Shown: positions 13,301 through 25,403, counted from the first letter of the stretch. The stretch is DNA of 64,000 nt from Telmatactis stephensoni (GCA_029948255.1 JALIZF010001224.1:62001-126000), one strand, 5' to 3'. A program made the numbers and translations. Notes: a model not told the origin generated them from the sequence alone.

Positions 13301-14931
13301 AATTTCAAAAATAGCAAAATCGGCATGAATGATCAACATTATTAATTCCAGCATTAGCCAGACTCTGTATAATTCAAATACAGTATAATGCAAAGCAGTT
13401 TTGATATTGCTACAAACTAAAGTAATCAATTATTGTCTTTTTTCATATTAAATTGAACCTTATGAATAAATTTAACTTTTTTGAAAAGGTTTTCTGTTAA
13501 AAGACGTACAGTGATCAAGTTCAATTATTCCCTTTTTGTGGTTAGAAGCCTCCTCATTACTTAATTTACTTAAATGAACAGCTTCAAACATCTGTTGACC
13601 AGTACTTACATGCCAAAGACAATTAACAACTTATAAAGTAATGTTCCCCAAGTCACTGTCCATTAACATGTATTCTAATACTGAAAGGCTACTATGTGTC
13701 TATAATTATTATGGTGTAGATGCATTATAGAATTAGAAAATACAAAAAAAAATTGCAATAAATCAATTGCAAATAAGTGTTTTGTTCCACAGTCCAAGAT
13801 TTATTTTAAAGATCAAATAATTGTTATACATGTCTTATTAATTGTGTGGTGCTGCCATATCAGTGTATTGGTAAAATTATCTGTTTGGTCTTCCTGTGTA
13901 ATTATATGTGCACATGTGTATTTACCATAATAAACTACACATGCTTGGGTCACTTTTCATCTACTGTACTCATTGCTGCTAAATACACTACATTCTCCTA
14001 CATCATATTCAATTGATATTTTTCAATAAAATATTCATGTATTAATCACATTATTTCCAGGATGCTTATAAGGAGTGGTTATGTACAAGTCAAGTATTGC
14101 CTCATATGTTAAGTAATGGCAAGTCAGCATGCATAAAGGCTGCCTGTTACAAAGTGTTACAGAGGTGTCCATATTTCCTTCCAAATTCAGACAGTCAGTG
14201 GAGTGGCCAATCAGTGTTTGAATGTCCTGACATTACAGGTATGTCATTTCTAGTAAGAGCATTTACATGCCATTTCAATTCACCATTTGCAAAACTAGGG
14301 GAGAACTGGGTTGAGGTCTGGCCTGCAAACCACGCATAGATTGTTTGGCTGGACAGTTCCAACATATTTACATTTACATCATTTAAACAAAATAGCTGCA
14401 GCAGATATGCTAACCAAAATATCAGCTAATGAAAATATCATTATTTTATACTCAATTTGTAATGAATGGAACCAAATATCGGTTTGCTGTGAAGCAATAT
14501 TTTGGTTGCATGTCCATCAACTGAAATATTGGTAAAGTAATATTTTGGCATTCTAACAAAATATCACAGCCCAAACAGAAATATCTGACTGTACTGTATC
14601 TATGAGAATGCCTAACTATTACAGAATTCTGAGAGATAAAAGTCACTGTTCAAAGATGCCATTTTTTTCAATCCATGCATGCTTTGCAAATGGCAAATAC
14701 ATAATCTTCAAAGCAACAGGTGCCAAGGCAATTTCCTGGTTTCAATTAGTTCATTTCCCTCAATGTATCTCAGTATCTGCCTTCAAGTTGTTTGTCACAA
14801 AATTCTCACAAAGAACATTATTTTGTTTCTCAGATTCCAAAGACTGCATTAATGCCACTTTGCCTACGAGTGACCAAATAGGTAGTTCACAGACATCTAT
14901 AAGCAAAAGTCATGATGCAAATGGCAGCTAG
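6853..14931 (+). CDS. NALF/FAM155/NLF-1-like NALCN channel auxiliary factor (three coding exons)
   Basis: The coding exons 6853-7374, 14061-14238 and 14834-14931 join in phase (0, then 1) to a 265-residue protein. A hydrophobic segment at residues 36-58 follows an RRRK stretch, as in the N-terminal membrane anchor of FAM155A. A cysteine-rich extracellular domain follows. Its C-x2-C before DAYKEWLC, and later the CYKVLQRCPYFLP and VFEC stretches, correspond to KxWLC, CxxVQTRCPFILP and SFIC in vertebrate NALF proteins. Sequons are at Asn143 and Asn240. The family acts in the ER and at the plasma membrane to fold and traffic the NALCN sodium-leak channel. The tail ends 31 residues after the domain with no second hydrophobic segment, unlike human FAM155A. 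An alternative 3' exon is possible. Function is by homology only. Confidence 0.82.
10280..10385. repeat. TTTG/TTTA/TTCA microsatellite
   Basis: About 100 bp of four-base units, mainly GTTT, TTTA and ATTC. The apparent 60-codon frame across it is a low-complexity artefact. Confidence 0.9.
11297..11654. repeat. Foldback MITE
   Basis: Ends GAGCTTTTATC and GATAAAAGCTC form a perfect 11-bp terminal inverted repeat. Longer internal arms pair around a centre near 11.47 kb, for example AGCTGGAAAGAGCA against TGCTCTTTCCAGC. Internal words resemble the 39.1 kb element. Confidence 0.75.
11905..12205. repeat. Foldback MITE with about 110-bp arms
   Basis: The left arm begins TTGAAAAAACGTTGTTGGG and the right arm ends with its complement. 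The CATAGAAGCTGAGACC and AATGAATAAATCAGAATAT words also pair. The centre (about 80 bp) is unique. A related fragment with CATAGAAGCTAAGCC lies at 18.32 kb. Confidence 0.8.
12158..12347. repeat. 94-bp tandem duplication
   Basis: Two nearly identical head-to-tail units (starting at 12158 and 12252) each run from TATGTTCTATG to GGGTGAGCAATTA. The first unit starts inside the right arm of the foldback element, so part of the MITE end was duplicated with flanking DNA. Confidence 0.85.
14061..14238 (+). CDS. NALF-like coding exon 2
   Basis: Bounded by TTATTTCCAG|GATGCT and ATTACAG|GTATGT; phase 0 in, phase 1 out. It encodes DAYKEWLC to FECPDIT, the most conserved half of the Cys-rich domain, with six cysteines. 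Confidence 0.85.
14834..14931 (+). CDS. NALF-like terminal coding exon
   Basis: The acceptor TTTGTTTCTCAG|ATTCC gives the needed phase 1. The frame continues as D-SKDCINATLP and ends in TAG at 14929-14931 after 32 codons. It carries one Cys, a sequon and a Ser-rich tail. Support is the strong acceptor plus phase and the position of the final Cys. Confidence 0.65.
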
Positions 14932-15441
14932 CAGTCACAGTATTATGTATTGCCATTATGAGGTATCCGAGGTCCAAGATTATTAATTTTACACTTAAAG
15001 TATATATAATGATATATATAAATGGTATATCAACTATACTGTGTATATACATTTAACCAAAGGAAATTATACTGTGTTCGGCCTGCTGTATAATATTAAC
15101 AAGGACAATGCTAACCACATTGACAACTAGTATTAGTTAACACTGTTGCAACTTTACAAGCCCTCTTACAATCATGTTGATACATTTTTGGGTCCCCTTG
15201 GCTACAATAATTATAGTAATGAAATGCATTCTGAAAATGCTGTTTAGGAATAAGCTTTGTGTGGTTATCATTGTTCTTTTAGTCTAGGTGTGCTTGTATG
15301 AAATTCATAATATACAAAGTGATTCATGGAACTTTAGATATTGTGCTTAGTGAAGATTTACTGAAGGTGAACTATGATTGAACTCAGGTTTACAGCCTGG
15401 TGTGGGTTGGATTAGGGTTTTAAAGCCCACACAGGTGAAAG

Positions 15442-15703
15442 TATAGAATAGCGTACCAAATCACTCGTCAGCTGACTGTTGATCCACTGTCAGTCAACTG
15501 TGGGTTTGTCAGTCAGTTGTTGGTGTTTGTGTTGTTGTTTGGTTATAGTTTTTGACAGTTTGCTGGTCATGTGTTGACAATTATTTTGTTGGCAGTTGGT
15601 GATTTGATGGCAGAAAATCTGTCAATGGTCTGTCAGTTGACTGTTGGCCATATGTCACCCAACAATTATTGCCCAACAGCAGATTTGGTACATTATTCTA
15701 TAT
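15442..15703. repeat. GTTGGC-rich TIR element, copy 1
   Basis: Ends TATAGAATAGCGTACCAAAT and its near-complement ATTTGGTACATTATTCTATA. The interior is made of repeated GTCAGTTG/TGTTGGC words. It is about 260 bp and non-coding. Confidence 0.75.
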
Positions 15704-16205
15704 TTTTTATTGCCCATACATTCTTACCAAACTTAACATTACATACTCAAGATAAACCAAATTAAGTAAAACCCTGCAAGCATGTTGATGTCATGGATAC
15801 CAAGAACCTGTTTCTCTGTGGGTGATATGCAATGGGGTTTATCAATTTATGGGTGAGTTTACAGGAGCATGCATGTACATGTAAACATGCACGTACCTGC
15901 AAATTAATGCATAAATTATTGGGACTAAAAAAGTTATATGCATTTTACAAAAGATCCCAGAGTTTTGTCAGGTCAAATAGGTTAGTTAGCAACCAAATAA
16001 GTTCTCTTGTGAGAAATAGGTTCCAGTGGGCGTGCACTTGCTTGGAAGGGTTTTCCTATTGGTTTGACAAAACAAAACAGACTAGAATCTATTGTTATTA
16101 TTTCCATTAGTTTTATTACTTTTGTTTAGATGCTAGGGTTATCAAACCAATTGGATAACATCTTCCAATGCAGTGTGACCTTATCTCCCAAGCTAGGGGG
16201 TAAAA

Positions 16206-16990
16206 GTAAAGAATAACATACCAAATATCTTGTTGGCTGTTGGTTGTTTGTTGGCCGAAAGTCTGTCATTTTTCTGAGTTTTATTTCACACTTGACAAAG
16301 CATACATTATAATTCTAATATCTTTCCAAGTGACAATATCATTCATAAAGTCTATTATTTGTTGGCCATTTGTCAGCTGTATGCTTGTCAGTAATTTGTT
16401 GGTCGTTCGTTGGTGGATCAAACTGTTGGTCATCTATTGATGAAGTCTCTGCAACTTACAGTATTGAGGGTATTAATTTTTTTCTGCATGAGGTTTTTTC
16501 CAACATGTTTTTCTGCTTGCATTTATTGCCATTTTATAGTCAAAAAGAAACAGCCCATATGATTTTTGCTGCGAAACACAATGTTTCTGTGAATGATTGT
16601 GTTTATAATGTACAAAGTTGGCCAACTGTCGGTGAAAACAAGTAAACAAAGTGTTTAACAAAAAAAGCTGAATCCTTTCATGTCTGTTATGACACTTGAA
16701 TTCATCATTTCTTCTGGTACAAAGGTTCATGGCAAGTCTTTGAAGTGGCCTTAGTTAATCTAAAAAATAATCTGAAGTATCATTCCTTGGATTATCATAA
16801 ACTTCTACTAATACTGAAATGAGGGTGTGGACTGTTTACTGTCAACTGACTGTCGGTCAAATGTTGGTGGACTGCTAGCGGAGTAACAGCCGACAGTTGG
16901 TTGGGTGTCGGTCAACTGTTGGCCAACTGTCAGTGAGTTATTGGCTGACAGTTGGTGGCCAACAGGAGATTTGGTACATAATTCTTTATT
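16206..16990. repeat. GTTGGC-rich TIR element, copy 2
   Basis: The 31-bp ends (starting TAAAGAATAACATACC) match in inverted orientation with about five mismatches, and match copy 1. Subterminal blocks repeat GTTGGCC and ACTGTCGG words on both sides of a unique 400-bp centre. This is typical of a non-autonomous DNA transposon with subterminal binding words. Confidence 0.78.
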
Positions 16991-16999
16991 ACATTTACC

Positions 17000-19080
17000 T
17001 GCTAGGGGATAAGCCACAGAGATTGGTATTAGTTTTTTTGCAAGTCATCAGAATTGGTTGAGGTTAAGATGTCTACACAGTGGTACAGTGAATGTGTCTT
17101 TTGCACCCATGTTAGTCTCATCACTCAGTGTTTGATCAATGCACATGGCTGCTTACCCAACAAGCACTACATTCCATTTAAATTGTCATCTGTAATCCAA
17201 ATACTAGGCTGGAAAAATAATCTGTTTAATATTTATGTCAAAGGTCATACAAGAATTTGTAGTGTTTGGAATTCCTTGACTTTGAATTTAAGGAATAGTC
17301 CTTATAAAAACTGTAGGCTTTCTATTCTGTAGCATATTGTTTTCCCCATATCAGAATTTTGATATTTTCATACTGGGGATGTATCAACCTATATGGAAAA
17401 CATGTTTTTGAAGTAAAATATATTGAAACTTGGTTTTTAAAAGATTTGTCAGTTCAAGAGATGTAATGTTTTTTTCAGCAAGGCATGTTTGGCATAGCAT
17501 GAATGACTCCTTGATTTTTAGAGCCAAGCCCTGATTGGCTAACACTTTGGAATGGAATGTTGCAATTAGGTATGCAGCTATGTGTGTCGATGAAGTGTTG
17601 CATGACAAGACAAAACATGGCTGCAAGGGAGACTAGTCAATGTGTGGACAACAGGTTCTTCTTTGTGAACTTGTGATGATTTGTCAGTAGATATCACTTT
17701 GTTATTAGGATTGTGGTAAACTTGACATCCTTATTTATTGTGACCAGAAACAAACTCATGGAGATACGGTTTGTTGTTCATTGCTGGCAGCTGTGATAAA
17801 ATCACTACACAGTGACTAGATTATTGGCTGATATAACTGTCAGCAAGAAGAAAAGTCACTGTGATTTGTCCCCACTTTATATCATACAATTTATCATGCC
17901 AAGAAAATAACTTTAACAGTCAGATTTGATAAATTCAAATCCCAACTACATTTTTTCTAGCTTACTACTGTACTTTTAATGTTATGCAATAATTATAAGA
18001 AGTAATGAAAGCAAGTTTTACATGTATGTCTATGTACAGTATTTTTGAAGGTTTTCGTTATGGTATAGCTTACTAAATAATTGTTTACAAATAATTATTG
18101 ATCACACTTTGGAAATATACTCATGCAGAGAATTTAAGGAGGTTCACTGATTATCATTAAATTTCAAAAACAAACCAAGATGTTTAGAATAGTTCATCTT
18201 ATTAGTCATTATTAGAAACAAAAATATATAAAATATGGTATTTAAACATTTCATGCAGTATCTATGTAACAATACATTTTTTATACTGAAGTATCATTGT
18301 CCAGTTCAAAATTACAGAAAAAAACATAGAAGCTAAGCCGGAAAAGCACATGGGAAATCAGATAATTGGATGAATGGAGTCTGAAACTTGTAGAATTTAC
18401 ACCCTAGTTATCATACCTTTTAGTTGTTGCACTTCTACAGTGCATTCAATAAATGCATGAAACAGTGCAAAATAAAACTTAAAATAGCATTAATTATAAA
18501 AGGAAAACAAAAGGTTTTGTACTATTTTGTTAAACTATTTAGATTTTAATTAGTACAAATTTATGTGTATTATAATTGGAGCAGTATATTATGCAAACCT
18601 TCTAGCACACTATACTGTCTAGAATTTACATTACATGCTGCAAAATGTATTTATAGAAAATCATCAATATAACTCAATCAGAATAGTTATGTTTTGAACT
18701 TACTACTTCTGTCCAAGTTGAGCTCTCCAGCACAAGTTCTCTCAGTAAGACTATTTTCATGCTTTTTTTGTTCGTTACCACAATCCAAGCATGCATAATT
18801 GTGTATCATATTAAATAATTTACCTTGTGTCTGCGAGCTTAGCTTCTATCTTTCATGATTTGGAACATGTCAATGATTTTCAGTATTTAGGGGTATTATT
18901 GTGTTTGTGGTACAAAATTTTTAAAGTACCTTGGGGGTTATGTTTAGGGTTTGTAATGAGTTCCATAGAAAGGACCCCTTGTTTCAAAAACTAATGGGAA
19001 TTCAGCTGACAGTGACATTGTTTATTGAAATACATGGATACACTTGATGGTTGGAGCATCTGGGACTTGACGGTATGGAG
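17000..19080. other. No gene recognised
   Basis: Short open frames only, for example 17,054-17,332 plus, with no motif. It may include 3' UTR of the NALF-like gene or plain intergenic DNA; I cannot tell which. Confidence 0.4.
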
Positions 19081-19107
19081 GGGGACTGGTACAGATGACA
19101 AACATCG

Positions 19108-19206
19108 ACCCCCCCCAAAAAAAAAACAACAACAACAAACAAACAAACAAACAAAAACAAAACAAAGAACAAAACAAAAACACAACAACAACAACAACAA
19201 CAACAA
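19108..19206. repeat. A-rich / CAAA / CAA simple repeat
   Basis: A run of C then A, then CAAA units, then AACAAC units. All frames through it encode Lys/Asn/Thr or Cys/Val/Phe runs and are artefacts. Confidence 0.9.
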
Positions 19207-19842
19207 TTAACAGACACACAACATTCATACAAAATATACACAAAACTTTTGGAACCCCTATCCCTCTGCAAAAATGTGACCCCCCTGTATTTGCAGCTGC
19301 CAAGTTTTGATATATATTATACAATAACACTTTTTCACATAGCTATTAATTATATGCAGAGACCCGGCTAGCTTCACTCTGACTCAACAAAAAAATGACT
19401 TCATTTTGTTTGCTGGTGCTTTTTTATGAGTCACCGGCGAGTCAAAATGAGGCTTGCTGGGCACCTGGATGTGATTAATTAGCTTTGTGATAAAGGTCAA
19501 ATTTATGTAAACTTTTTTTTTTTTTTGAAATAGGTACACGTATATATCTACAATCAATGCCAATTGGAATGATGCATTTGTGGAAGAAAATGGCATATCT
19601 TCCTAAATTTTTCCTCACTGGCAACCAAGTTTGTTTAATTCAGTCATTCCCCCCTCCCCCTATTCAATGTTGAAGTGAGAAAAGTCTCCCATGCTGGAAT
19701 CTGACCAGTGGACAACATTGCTTAGGGGGCGAGGGGAAAAAGTCACAATTCATAAGGGTAGAATTTTGACCATTTTTTCAAAAGTGTGTTAATTGAAATT
19801 GGCATGGATTGTAAAATGAAATGTTAATTTGAGGGTTATTAG

Positions 19843-19960
19843 TAATGTATAAAGAATGAGAGAGCATGTTATATTGGTGGATAAAGATCCGAGTTGAAGG
19901 CAAGGATCTTAAGCCCGATATAACACGCTCTCAAGTTCTTTATATTACTTATCAAACGTC
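19843..19960. repeat. Short inverted-repeat element
   Basis: TAATGTATAAAGAA...GAGAGCATGTTATAT at the left pairs with ATATAACACGCTCTC...TTCTTTATATTACTTA at the right, about 118 bp in all. Confidence 0.7.
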
Positions 19961-22099
19961 TAGTTGTCAATTATCATATTTGACCAGAATTTTCCAAGTT
20001 TGAGTATTTTTGGCTTAGAAAATCCAAGTTAAAGTTTATGCTAATGAACAAAAATCTTTATCCAATATAAAGTTCTATGTTACGGCAGTGTTTCCATTGT
20101 GTTTTCTAATGAATTATTAATGAGTTTGATAATTTCATGTAAGACCCTATTGCTAGCCCTAAACCTAATCCTAACCAATTACTCTACTTTTCACTGTTTC
20201 AGGTCATTTTCATTGGGGCTTACATGAAACACTGAGCTAATTTGAATAAGAAAAACATTCCTAAAATCATTGCTTTGCCAAATTGCAGTAATAAATTGAT
20301 TTTTCAGCAGTATATTGATTTAGCAGTATATATACCTATTTCAAAAAACATTGTCGCATTAAATCCACAGTGTACTCTCCAAGACTATAAAGGATCTTGG
20401 TAGTTTTCTAGCTATTAATGTAATCATAGTATGTTTTGGTTGCATAAAACATGAATACAAAAGGCTTAATTGCTCATAAGGCTTTCCGGAATGCTTAAAA
20501 TGCTCACCAAGGAAAGACACAAGGAAAGACAATAGTGAATAGATTAGTTAAAAGAAAAAACTGCCAAAATCTTTTGCGGTCTTGGAGCGTACTCTGAGGA
20601 CTTGTTGCGACAACATTTTTTGGATCAGGTGTATATATTATATATTATGTTCTGGATGAGGGTTAACTGATATACTTTTTTTGTACGGTAAAACCTCTCT
20701 AATATGGACACTAAAGAGTTGGAGAAGTGAAAAGTGCCTGTATTATAAAAGTGACCTTGTTATAGAGTTCGGGCTTATGACATTTTAAAGTTTCTGAGGA
20801 GAAGTACAGTATTCTCAGGGTGTAATGTGATCAACAAGATGTAATAGCATTCACTTGTGAAACGAGGATGAGTAACAAAGCTTGCTTGCAAACTGGCCAT
20901 CTGGGTAATTTTGCACATTTGCTTGTTTGATGACCATAACAGATGTAGACTGGGTCTACATTTTACATTTAGTCCAGGCCCAGACATATTTTTCCCACTT
21001 TGCTAGGGCAAAACAGAGTCCAGAAGAATGTGCATTGTGTAAAAGTAACCAGGCGGACAACAAACCATTGTCTTTTTAGTAACTCAGTAAATACAAAATT
21101 AGTATCTTTTGTCTCCCTGATATGTAATCCTACCCAAATATTCTGTAATCACTAAATAGTCATCTTTTTGTTTTGCTATCTCAACCCATGTGGATTTGGG
21201 TGTGAGGCATTGCTCAAGCCCCCTGCTACTAGACAATAACTTTTTCTTACAATTTTTTTTTTTGTATTTATCTTTATCATACAAGTTTATTTTTCTATTT
21301 ATATTCATATTTTTCATTTGTGGTAATTTGCCACTTTGTGCATGACTGTATAGTAAGTTTTAACTTCTATTGATTGTACTATGGTCTCTGACTCTGATTT
21401 ATAGGATCGGATACACAAATTATTTTCACCAAACTTAAATTGTAAGTTATCCCCTGAAGTCATAACATGTTGATGTACACAGAACTTTTATGTAAATATG
21501 GAAAATATGGAGTCAAATCAGAAAATGTGAAAACATTCACAATGCTATCAACTTTTAGTTTATACATATAATATGCTGGTCATTTGCATGTTTCATGAAT
21601 ATTATACTTGAGGGACATTAAGTTTATATTATAGAACACACTTTAAATCTTTAATTCTTTGAATTAATAAAAACGTTGAATGAATGGAAAGATGAATAAA
21701 AGAAATATAACTTAAGCTTAAGTTTACTTACTGTATTTCAACATAGTTGGACCAACTATGATTTCAACAAAGATTGCTGGTCAATCTTGGAGTTATATTC
21801 AGTAGGAATGACAACGTTCAACAATCAGTAAGTATTTCTTACTTACTTTTTCAAACTTATTAAGTCTAATTTAAATTATGGAAAGCAGGTGAGAATAATT
21901 TCAGCTTTCGCATTTCATCAATTTTTACCGAAGCTCACAGCATGTTGTGCTACTGTTAAAATTATTCTCCGGATTTTGGTTACCGACCTAACAAACACAA
22001 ACAAATCTATAAACATCTACTCACTCTTCATATAACTATAAATTGCCTTTCGATATTAATAAGCTTTCTTCTATTAAAGTAAGTTAAGTTTTTATCTGT

Positions 22100-22460
22100 C
22101 TGGCTCCTGACTCGGTTGGCAGCTGCTCAACTTTCGACTGATTTCTCACATAAATTTTCCGAAAAAGACGTCTTTTTAGCTTCCCTGATTCTACAGTGTC
22201 AAAGGTGTAAGGTATTTTGCTTACCTTTATAATATAATCTCGCTTTTCTGTAAAGTATAGCCGTGATTTACCTCTTCAAACCTTTCATCGATATCGACGG
22301 TCATCCGTTTTGTGGCAACGCTGGCTGTGGCTGTCACAAGGTTTTGGCGGGAAAACCTAACGTGATGACGTCACAATTTTGGAAAAAAGCATGCAGGCGC
22401 GCGCGCGCGCGCGGGTCCTTCAAGATGGCCGCTCATGAAAAACTCCAAAACTCATGAACT
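22100..22460. promoter_or_regulatory. CpG-rich promoter-like segment
   Basis: Locally rich in CpG (including a GCGC run at about 22,397-22,412) in an otherwise AT-rich region, with a GATGACGTCA CRE-like site near 22,363. On the minus strand an ATG at 22304 opens MTVDIDERFEE and meets a donor-like GAG|GTAAAT at 22272. No downstream exon could be confirmed, so the gene is unproven. Confidence 0.25.
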
Positions 22461-22495
22461 TTTAAAAGGAATTCCGAATAGTAGTTCTTAAACGC

Positions 22496-22599
22496 CAGGA
22501 GCCGGTTGTACGAAGCCTGGATAAGTTATCCACTGGATATATATTCGCTGGATGAAGATTTATCCGGCCGGCGGATAGCTCTGGTACAACCGGTTCCTG
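22496..22599. repeat. MITE family B, copy 1
   Basis: CAGGAGCCGGTTGTAC and GTACAACCGGTTCCTG form near-perfect terminal inverted repeats around repeated GGATAA-like words. A related element lies at 54,730-54,855. Confidence 0.75.
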
Positions 22600-23036
22600 A
22601 TCTACTACAAAGCCGAGTTTTATACAACAAACGCCCCCGGTGTTTGATATAGAAAATACGGTACGTTTACATGAATAGTTTAGAACTACCCAAGACGAAA
22701 TGGTGGTATTTTCGTCTCGGAAGTACTGCAGGTCCGCGTGCAACGACTTCACACGAATTTATGAGACAGGGCTGATGTCAAGCGCTAAGGAGATTTTCCT
22801 CTACCTAATTTTTGCTCATATGTCACATAGTTTTCATAAAAATATGTTTTTGGACATTTACTCACGGAGACAGAGCAGAAAAACGTTTTTTAAAATAGCC
22901 TCTATTATAAGGACACCATAGGTTGTATAAGCGCAATATTTTGCGGCATACAAGCCCGCGTTTTAGACACAAACAGCGCAAAATATCAAATAATATCGGT
23001 GTATAATTCGGTGTATGCGTCTCTGAGATATAACAT

Positions 23037-23260
23037 GTGCCTGTACTTTGGGAGAGGTGACATTTTGATCAGTAGAAAAATCATTGTCAGTTTAATCAAT
23101 ATCCCCGCGAAGCTTTACTGTAACGTCACGAGGTTTTGTAAAATGTTTATATTTAAGCAAGTAAAAGTGTAGCAGTCACTATTTTTCATGCTTCATTATC
23201 AGTTTACGAAAAAACTATGAAAACAGCCGCTTAGCTGTTTCAGTTCCGCTATGTCGGCAC
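23037..23260. repeat. Dispersed repeat, copy 1
   Basis: About 220 bp (TTTGGGAGAGGTGACATT ... AACAGCCGCTTAGCTGTTT) that recurs in opposite orientation at 35,615-35,837. No coding capacity. Confidence 0.75.
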
Positions 23261-23488
23261 CTCACGGTTACGGCAGGACTTTGTATGTTTTATAGACAAC
23301 AAGGCACTGACATGGCCACGGCCATATGATACGCGTTTTCCGTATTTTTTTTCTTGTACCTGGGTATATTGGGTCTTGATGGAGATCATGTGTTTTTTTT
23401 TTCGGGATGTATTTATTGGTTATGCCGTGCCGTTTCTGATTTCTCTTCATAGACTTTCTAGTGCATAGGTGTGTTCTTCAATCTGTTT

Positions 23489-23638
23489 GAACATACGTGT
23501 ACCACACAACACACTGTACAAGGGTACAGGACTACTAGGGATAAGGGGACTAGGACACTGAACATACGTGTACCACACAACACACTATACAAGGGTACAG
23601 GACTACTAGGAATAAGGGGACTAAGATACTGAACATAC
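23489..23638. repeat. 71-bp tandem duplication
   Basis: Two 71-bp units begin at 23489 and 23560 (GAACATACGTGTACC). A third begins at 23631 and is interrupted by the LINE insertion. Confidence 0.9.
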
Positions 23639-23646
23639 AGGTACTA

Positions 23647-23649
23647 TAC

Positions 23650-23725
<76 letters not shown>

Positions 23726-24454
23726 TAATAATAATAATAATAATAATAATGTGTTTATTGTATAGTAAATAAACATAGCTATACTTACAAAATATAAACT
23801 AAAAATAAAAAAAATAAAAATTGGTAATTAAAAATCCTAAGTCTAAAATAGATAAAAGCGGTACTAATACTACATTGTTTATTATATCTAAACCCCTAAA
23901 TTATATGAAAATGCAAGGCGATTATTAAAGGCGCCTTTATACCGCTCGGTTTTAACCATGGGTTTTCTTGCATTAGAATTCCTAAGATTGTATTTAGTGC
24001 ATATCTTGCTTGGTAAAATATTAAATAATGGATGTTCTGGAGAATTCTCAATTCTTTTAAATAATCTTAGATCTGTTTCCTCCAATATTTTCACTATATC
24101 GATGCGTTCTAATATATACCTACGCTTGAGACATCTATCTAAAAAATTTTGCACTGTAGTTAGTTCAGGTCCAGAGGAACCATAAATTGAAAGACCATAG
24201 CGTAACTTTGGCATGATAATGGACTTAAAGAGATGTTCAACTTCTAATTGACTAGCGCCTTCTTTTCTAAGACCTCTAATTACAAATAATCCCTTATTGA
24301 TAGCACTTAACATTTCTTTCACGTGCTTATTAAATCTATTGTTTGATTGAAATGTGAGACCTAGCAATTTAAGTTCGTCACATTGTGGGATCTGATTAAT
24401 CTGACTATACACATCGTTATTGTGTTTCTTTCTAAAAATTATTTCTTTACACTT
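23647..24454 (-). mobile_element. 5'-truncated non-LTR retrotransposon (CR1/Jockey-like) 3' end
   Basis: The minus-strand frame covers about 24,454-23,888. It encodes the C-terminal end of a LINE reverse transcriptase: KCKEIIF..., ELKLLGLTF, then ...LRYGLSIYG.... A roughly 100-bp (ATT)n tract forms the 3' tail at 23,650-23,750. The copy is flanked by a 12-bp direct repeat, ATACAGGTACTA, at 23635-23646 and 24455-24466. That fits target-primed insertion with 5' truncation. The reverse-transcriptase catalytic core and the endonuclease are absent, so it is dead. Confidence 0.85.
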
Positions 24455-25239
24455 ATACAGGTACTAACTTTTTGAAAAAAAGCCCCCGTTTTCATCGTAA
24501 ACTAAGGATAAAATCCGGACCTGTCAAAACGTCATCAAGGTAGCTAAATAGAAGTAGTACCCACCCTGGTACCCACCCTAGCTACCTGGTACTAAAAAGT
24601 TATATTTTATGCTAATTATATTGTTTAACTAGTGTCACTTAGCATTATGAGCAAAGTATTGACCACTTGTAGTGTTTTGACAGTGTTTGTACTCCAGCTT
24701 GCATGAACACTGCACAGATGTTGTCCATTAATTACTCGCTTTCCCAGAAAAAAAGAATCCTTATTAACATCAGTTTCCATACAAAATTCGTCCATTTTTG
24801 GAAACCCTCAACGTTAGAGATTTTTTAAAAGTTGTTGGTATTAGCACTGTTCATATTATGAACTCAAAGCATGTACACACGAAGGATTTGCTCGTGTCAA
24901 TTTTGCGTAAGTACACACAATCTGCTATCGCAGCTCGACAGTGATTTGGAACATAGTGAAATTGGGTGTTACTAAAACCAGGAATGAGGAATGGGGTATG
25001 GAGGAATGAGGAATGGGGAATGAGACTGGGGCGAGCTAGTGGTCAACAAAGGCACAGCATTCCCATACCCTACTCCCGTGCGTCATAATTTGACACTTCC
25101 ACTTCTGATCCAAAAATGTCAAAATTTGCATTCAAAAACTGTCAAAATTTGCACACTTCTGCAAATAAATAAACGAAAAAAGGTAGATAAATTTGGAAGC
25201 TACAGACATGTTGAGAAATAATTTTGTAATACTTTTAAT

Positions 25240-25403
25240 TTGGTGTTTTGGCGGGAATTTTTTCTACAAACGCGCGAGTCGTCAATTTCCCGCTCAGACA
25301 TTAATGATTCAGCCGATTGAACTTTGCAAGAAAATGCCCGGGAGGAGCTCTCGATCGAGACTACAATGAAGACTCAAGGAGGTTGGATTGACTACACAAA
25401 ACT
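25240..25403 (+). promoter_or_regulatory. E2F-like promoter patch and possible first exon
   Basis: GGCGGGAA (25,250) and TTTCCCGC (25,286) resemble E2F sites. An ATG at 25366 opens MKTQGGWIDYTK and reaches a donor-like ACT|GTAAGT at 25403/25404. No partner exon was found. It lies inside the TIR element, so it may be transposon-borne or captured. Confidence 0.22.

Larger units (their letters stand above)
7375..14060 (+). other. 6.7 kb intron 1 of the NALF-like gene
   Basis: Contains no exon that I can support. It holds a TTTA/TTCA microsatellite (10.28-10.38 kb), a foldback element (11.30-11.66 kb), a second foldback (11.90-12.20 kb) and a 94-bp tandem duplication beside it. Words like CTCTATTAAGCAGA at 10.69 and 10.73 kb suggest an old mariner/pogo-like end pair, not resolved. 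Confidence 0.6.

Noticed and set aside
18991..19330. Several overlapping frames rich in Val/Phe/Cys or Asn/Lys/Thr
   Set aside because: They come from an A-rich CAAA/CAA simple repeat and have no splice or motif support.
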